A stretch of DNA of 7,127 bases from an uncultured Devosia sp. (GTDB lineage: Bacteria; Pseudomonadota; Alphaproteobacteria; Rhizobiales; Devosiaceae). The notes under the pieces are model-generated. The model was not told the DNA's origin. It saw only the letters and a program-made list of their open reading frames with translations, and searched no databases. Location: assembly GCA_946481445.1 (NCBI GenBank), contig CAMLOA010000089.1, forward strand, positions 1-7,127, in the 5' to 3' direction. Shown here one piece after another: positions 4,180 through 7,127 of this stretch; within the stretch, counting starts at the first letter, position 1, and every line of letters starts with the position of its first letter. The position numbers were made by a program, and so were the translations under genes.

Positions 4180-6749
4180 TTGGCCTGGTCCTTGCCCAGC
4201 TTCTGCAGCACTTCCTTGACCTTGGAATTGATCTGGTCGAGCGAATAGGGCTTGGGCAGGAATTCCACGCTCTGGTCGTCCTCGATATCGCGGCGCACGC
4301 TTTCCTCGGCATAGCCGGACACGAAGATCACCTTGAGATTGGGCATTTCCTCGCGCACATGCTTGAGCAGGGTCGGCCCGTCCATTTCGGGCATGACCAC
4401 GTCCGAGATCATCAGGTCGATCTTGAAATCGAGGTCTTCCAGCACTTCGAGCGCCTCTTCGCCGCCATCGGCCTCGAACACCTCATAGCCGGTGGCGCGC
4501 AGGGCCCGGGCGGAGAAGGCACGCACGCTCTCCTCGTCCTCGACCAGAAGGATACGCTCATGCCCGGTCAGGTCACGCACCGGCGCCGCCGCCGCGCCCG
4601 CCTTGCCGGTAACTTCGGCAGCGCTGGGCACATGCCGGGGCAGGAATATCTTGAACGTCGTGCCAACACCCACGGTCGAGACCGGATAGATGTATCCCTC
4701 GGTCTGCTTGACGATGCCGTAGACGGTCGAAAGGCCCAGGCCGGTACCCTTGCCGAGCTCCTTGGTGGTGAAGAAGGGCTCGAATATCTTCTCGAGCACG
4801 TCCTGGCTCATGCCGGTGCCGGTATCCTGCACTTCGATCAGCACGTAGTCGGCCGGCACCATGCCCTCGAAGGTCAGCCTCTCGGACTCGGATTTGTCGA
4901 CATTGGAGGTGCGGATGGTGATGGCGCCGCCATTGGGCATGGCGTCACGCGCATTGACCACCAGGTTGATGATCGCCTGTTCGAGCTGGACCACGTCGGC
5001 GCGGACCGGCCAGATATTGCGGCCGTGCTCGACGGTGAGCTGGTTCTTCTCGCCGATCATGCGCTTGAGCAGGACCGTCAGGTCATCCACGATCAGCGGC
5101 AGTTCGAGGACCTGCGGCCGCAGCGTCTGCCGGCGCGAGAAGGCCAGCAATTGCCGCGTGAGCCCCGCGGCACGGTTGGCATTCTGCTTGATCTGCATCA
5201 GCTCGCTGAACGAGGGGTCGCCCGGCTTGTGCTTGAGCAGCAGCAGGTCGGAGAAGCCGATGATCGCCGTGAGCAGATTGTTGAAGTCGTGCGCCACCCC
5301 GCCGGCCAGCTGGCCCACGGCCTGCATCTTCTGGCTCTGGGCGAACTGCGCTTCGAGCTTGCGCTGGTCGGTCATGTCCAGCGCATAGACATTGACCTGT
5401 TCGGGCGAGCCCGCGCTCATTTCCGACGACGAAAGATAGAGCCGCACGGCGTGGTCGCCCTCGGCCGTCAACAGCGCATCGACCGGCTCGACCTCGGATT
5501 TGTGCGCCACGGCATCGGCCATGGCGCGGGCGAACTTGTCGCGGCTCCCCTCGCCGATCAGTTCGGCCAGCGGGCGCAGCTCGAGCGTCTTGTCCTCGCC
5601 CGACCAGCGGAAGATGCGGCCGAAGGGTGCATTGGTGCGGATGATGCGCCCTTCCCCGTCCAGGGTGGCGATGGCAAAGGGCGTGTCGTTGAAGAAGCGC
5701 GAGAAGCGCACTTCGGCGGCGCGCAGCTCTTCCTCGGTATCAGGCGCGCTCGACATGTCGAGCACCAGCGTCCGCGTCTCGCCCAGCTCGCCATCGGCCA
5801 GCCGCGCAGCCCGGTGCAACAGGCGGACGGGAACGGCGCGGCCGTTGCGGTGCACGAGGTCGATATCGATGATCTCGGTGCGGATTTCCCCATCGCTGCG
5901 GCCCCGCATCAACAGGCTTGCCCCATCGCCGCGCACCAGGTCGCTCAGGCTCAGTTGCCCCGAGTTGAACTCGGCCAGGTCGTAGCCCAGCCAGTCGGCC
6001 AGGGTCGAATTGAGATACTGGATACGCCCATGCGCATCGGCCGAGACGAAACCGGCAGGCGAATGGTCCAGGTAGTCGATGGCCCGCTGCAGGTCGCGGA
6101 AGGCGCTCTCGTTGTTGTCGCGATCGCGGGTGATGTCCTCCACCGACCAGATGACATGCGGTTTGCGGACATCATCGCTGTCCGGCAGCGGCCGTGCGCC
6201 GACGCGATACCAATAGGCCTTGTCGGCCTGGGCCTGCGAACCGCCCAGCCCGCCCAGGATGCGGATATCCTCGAAGGCCGCCCGCCCGTCCTTGGCCGCG
6301 CGCGACAGCCTGTAGATGGCTTCGGCGGCCTCGGGCTGGCCGGCGAACAGGCGGGGCACGCCCACCGGCACGCCATTGGTCACAGCGCCGGCAAAGGCAC
6401 CATAATGGGCATTGGCATAGGCGATCTTGCCATCCCGGTCGGCCACCACCGCGCCGAAGGGCAGGCTGTCCACCACGGCACCCGCCAGGGTGCGGCGTTC
6501 CTCGGTCCCCGCAAAGCGGAACAGGCCCGCCGCCAGCCCGAACAGGCAGAACACGCCCACGACGGCCAGCACGCCCACGAACGTCATCAGCACGTCGGGT
6601 GAAATCCGGTCGCTGAACAGGGAGAAAACGACGGCCACGGCCACCAGCGCCAGCCCGAGCACCACGACCCGCCAAAGTCCCGCACTGCCCTTGCCCGACC
6701 GCTGCAACGGATCGGGATAGCTGTCCTCGGCGAGCGGCGTCGATGCCAT
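4176..6749 (-). CDS. cckA: Hybrid sensor histidine kinase CckA
   Basis: CckA is the membrane kinase/phosphatase that feeds phosphate through ChpT to CtrA and CpdR, controlling cell cycle, division and motility in alphaproteobacteria. From the ATG at 6749 it has 857 residues. Two membrane helices lie at about 25-45 and 53-76. Three PAS-like domains follow (about 91-207, 222-332, 348-460). The dimerisation helix has H487 in [11 protein letters not shown], and the ATPase domain (about 579-707) has N599, DTGTGM from 642, FEPFFTT and GKGTGLGL. A fused receiver (about 732-850) has E737/D738/E739, the phosphoacceptor D783 ([11 protein letters not shown]), S811 and K833 in LPKPY. All catalytic residues are present. 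Earlier starts exist in frame (ATG 6791, TTG 6803), but those codons have low GC at third positions and no ribosome binding site. GGAG at 6764-6761, 11 bases upstream, supports 6749, with modest certainty. It overlaps DUF2237 by four bases. Confidence 0.94.
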   Translation of the reverse strand: MASTPLAEDSYPDPLQRSGKGSAGLWRVVVLGLALVAVAVVFSLFSDRISPDVLMTFVGVLAVVGVFCLFGLAAGLFRFAGTEERRTLAGAVVDSLPFGAVVADRDGKIAYANAHYGAFAGAVTNGVPVGVPRLFAGQPEAAEAIYRLSRAAKDGRAAFEDIRILGGLGGSQAQADKAYWYRVGARPLPDSDDVRKPHVIWSVEDITRDRDNNESAFRDLQRAIDYLDHSPAGFVSADAHGRIQYLNSTLADWLGYDLAEFNSGQLSLSDLVRGDGASLLMRGRSDGEIRTEIIDIDLVHRNGRAVPVRLLHRAARLADGELGETRTLVLDMSSAPDTEEELRAAEVRFSRFFNDTPFAIATLDGEGRIIRTNAPFGRIFRWSGEDKTLELRPLAELIGEGSRDKFARAMADAVAHKSEVEPVDALLTAEGDHAVRLYLSSSEMSAGSPEQVNVYALDMTDQRKLEAQFAQSQKMQAVGQLAGGVAHDFNNLLTAIIGFSDLLLLKHKPGDPSFSELMQIKQNANRAAGLTRQLLAFSRRQTLRPQVLELPLIVDDLTVLLKRMIGEKNQLTVEHGRNIWPVRADVVQLEQAIINLVVNARDAMPNGGAITIRTSNVDKSESERLTFEGMVPADYVLIEVQDTGTGMSQDVLEKIFEPFFTTKELGKGTGLGLSTVYGIVKQTEGYIYPVSTVGVGTTFKIFLPRHVPSAAEVTGKAGAAAAPVRDLTGHERILLVEDEESVRAFSARALRATGYEVFEADGGEEALEVLEDLDFKIDLMISDVVMPEMDGPTLLKHVREEMPNLKVIFVSGYAEESVRRDIEDDQSVEFLPKPYSLDQINSKVKEVLQKLGKDQAN

Positions 6750-6805
6750 GGGTCCGGATACTCCGCGAGCAGGTGAGTCGGGGCGAATCATCCGCCAGCA
6801 CAAGG
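6750..6805 (-). promoter_or_regulatory. cckA upstream region: paired GANTC sites and a 15-bp palindrome
   Basis: This stretch separates the flhB terminator from the chosen cckA start and must hold the cckA leader if that terminator works. It contains two GANTC sites, the target of the cell-cycle methylase CcrM, at 6775-6779 and 6785-6789, exactly 10 bases apart. It also contains a palindrome at 6782-6796 (GGCGAATCATCCGCC on the plus strand), complete except for one G:T pair, which covers the second GANTC site. I could not find a convincing -35/-10 pair or a TTAA-N7-TTAA CtrA site. Confidence 0.4.
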
Positions 6806-6810
6806 TCTAG

Positions 6811-6836
6811 CAAAAGGCCCCCCGCAGCGGGAGGGC
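6811..6836 (-). terminator. Rho-independent terminator of flhB
   Basis: On the minus strand GCCC-T-CCC (6836-6829) pairs with GGGGGGC (6823-6817), leaving one bulged T and the loop GCTGC, and is followed after one C by TTTT (6815-6812). The stem is seven pairs plus a possible closing pair in the loop, all G:C. It lies 50-75 bases after the flhB stop. The T run is short, so read-through into cckA is possible. Confidence 0.65.
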
Positions 6837-6885
6837 GAACCGGGTTTTCAACACGCGTAGCCCCGTCGCCTGCGGCGCATGCACC

Positions 6886-7127
6886 TCAGGTCCGGCTTGC
6901 CTTCCACCCGGCTCCCTTCTTGAGCCGCATAACGAAGCCCACCACCTCGGCCACGGCCTTGAAATGCTCGGTGGGAATGGTTTCGTCCACCTCCACGCTG
7001 GCAAACAGCGCCCGGGCCAGCGGCGGGTTCTCCACGATCGGAACGTCATGTTCCTTGGCCAGTTCGCGAATGCGGAACGCCACTGCGTCGGCGCCCTTGG
7101 CCACGCATTGCGGCGCCTTCATGCCGG
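6886..7127 (-). CDS. flhB: Flagellar export protein FlhB, C-terminal fragment
   Basis: FlhB is the substrate-specificity switch of the flagellar type III export gate in the inner membrane. Only the last 79 residues are present; the membrane domain and the self-cleaving NPTH motif lie beyond the right edge. The fragment matches the cytoplasmic end of the family: GMKAPQCVAKGADAVAFRIRELAKEHDVP, then the strongly conserved VENPPLARALFASVEVDETIP, then HFKAVAEVVGFVMRLKK. After that comes a short basic tail, GAGWKASRT. The gene is transcribed toward cckA, with a terminator in between. A flhB-cckA neighbourhood is one I recall from Caulobacter and other alphaproteobacteria, which supports both assignments. 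Confidence 0.93.
   Translation of the reverse strand, partial: GMKAPQCVAKGADAVAFRIRELAKEHDVPIVENPPLARALFASVEVDETIPTEHFKAVAEVVGFVMRLKKGAGWKASRT

Noticed and set aside
4359..6602. A 747-codon open frame on the plus strand, antisense to cckA
   Set aside because: It lies wholly opposite cckA, whose domains and catalytic residues are clear. Its translation is rich in Ala, Gly, Arg, His and Gln, as expected of the shadow frame of a GC-rich gene, and shows no recognisable domain.
6750..6803. Longer cckA starts at ATG 6791 or TTG 6803
   Set aside because: Neither has a ribosome binding site, and the added codons lose the high third-position GC of the gene. They remain possible, so the cckA start carries some doubt.
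1..7127. Mobile element, CRISPR array, toxin-antitoxin or defence system
   Set aside because: I found no transposase, integrase, regularly spaced repeats, or toxin or nuclease motifs in any frame. ArsR-SRPBCC is not a known defence pair.

Overview
The window looks like chromosomal DNA of an alphaproteobacterium of the order Hyphomicrobiales (Rhizobiales), possibly Devosia or a relative. The evidence is a high-GC sequence, a CckA-type hybrid histidine kinase, the order flhB-cckA-...-recA, and a GTTC-N7-GTTC (alphaproteobacterial LexA-type) box in front of recA. The genus is an inference from memory of protein flavour and gene order, not a computed assignment.

Layout, left to right. Positions 1-82 (minus) hold the first 27 codons of recA. 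Positions 83-348 are the divergent intergenic region, with the SOS control region of recA and the upstream region of a FAA-hydrolase-like gene of the AraD1/GguC type (349-1341, plus). Next on the plus strand come a 33-codon membrane miniprotein (1433-1534) with an FNR/FixK-like box and a 22-nt palindrome upstream; an aldo/keto reductase (1643-2662); and a compact operon of an ArsR-type repressor (2720-3070), an SRPBCC/AHSA1-like protein (3081-3575) and a 60-residue two-helix membrane protein (3602-3784). On the minus strand follow a DUF2237 protein (3787-4179), cckA (4176-6749) and the 3' end of flhB (6886-7127), with a rho-independent terminator between flhB and cckA.

How the genes work together. 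FlhB (flagellar export switch), CckA (top kinase of the CckA-ChpT-CtrA cell-cycle phosphorelay) and RecA form the conserved backbone. The DUF2237 gene is coupled to cckA through a TTGA stop/start overlap. The plus-strand block between DUF2237 and recA looks like accessory cargo. AraD1 and the aldo/keto reductase fit oxidative, non-phosphorylative sugar catabolism (a sugar 1-dehydrogenase and a 2-keto-3-deoxy-sugar-acid enzyme). The ArsR-SRPBCC-membrane trio looks like a self-contained autoregulated unit.

The most interesting non-coding signals are: (1) two LexA-like boxes facing each other around the recA -35 element; (2) an FNR-like box at the right distance from a -10 element in front of the 33-codon miniprotein, whose ribosome binding site lies in one arm of a perfect 9-bp palindrome; (3) tandem 15-bp operator-like repeats at the start of arsR; (4) paired GANTC sites and a palindrome upstream of cckA. 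I saw no CRISPR array, insertion sequence, tRNA or rRNA.
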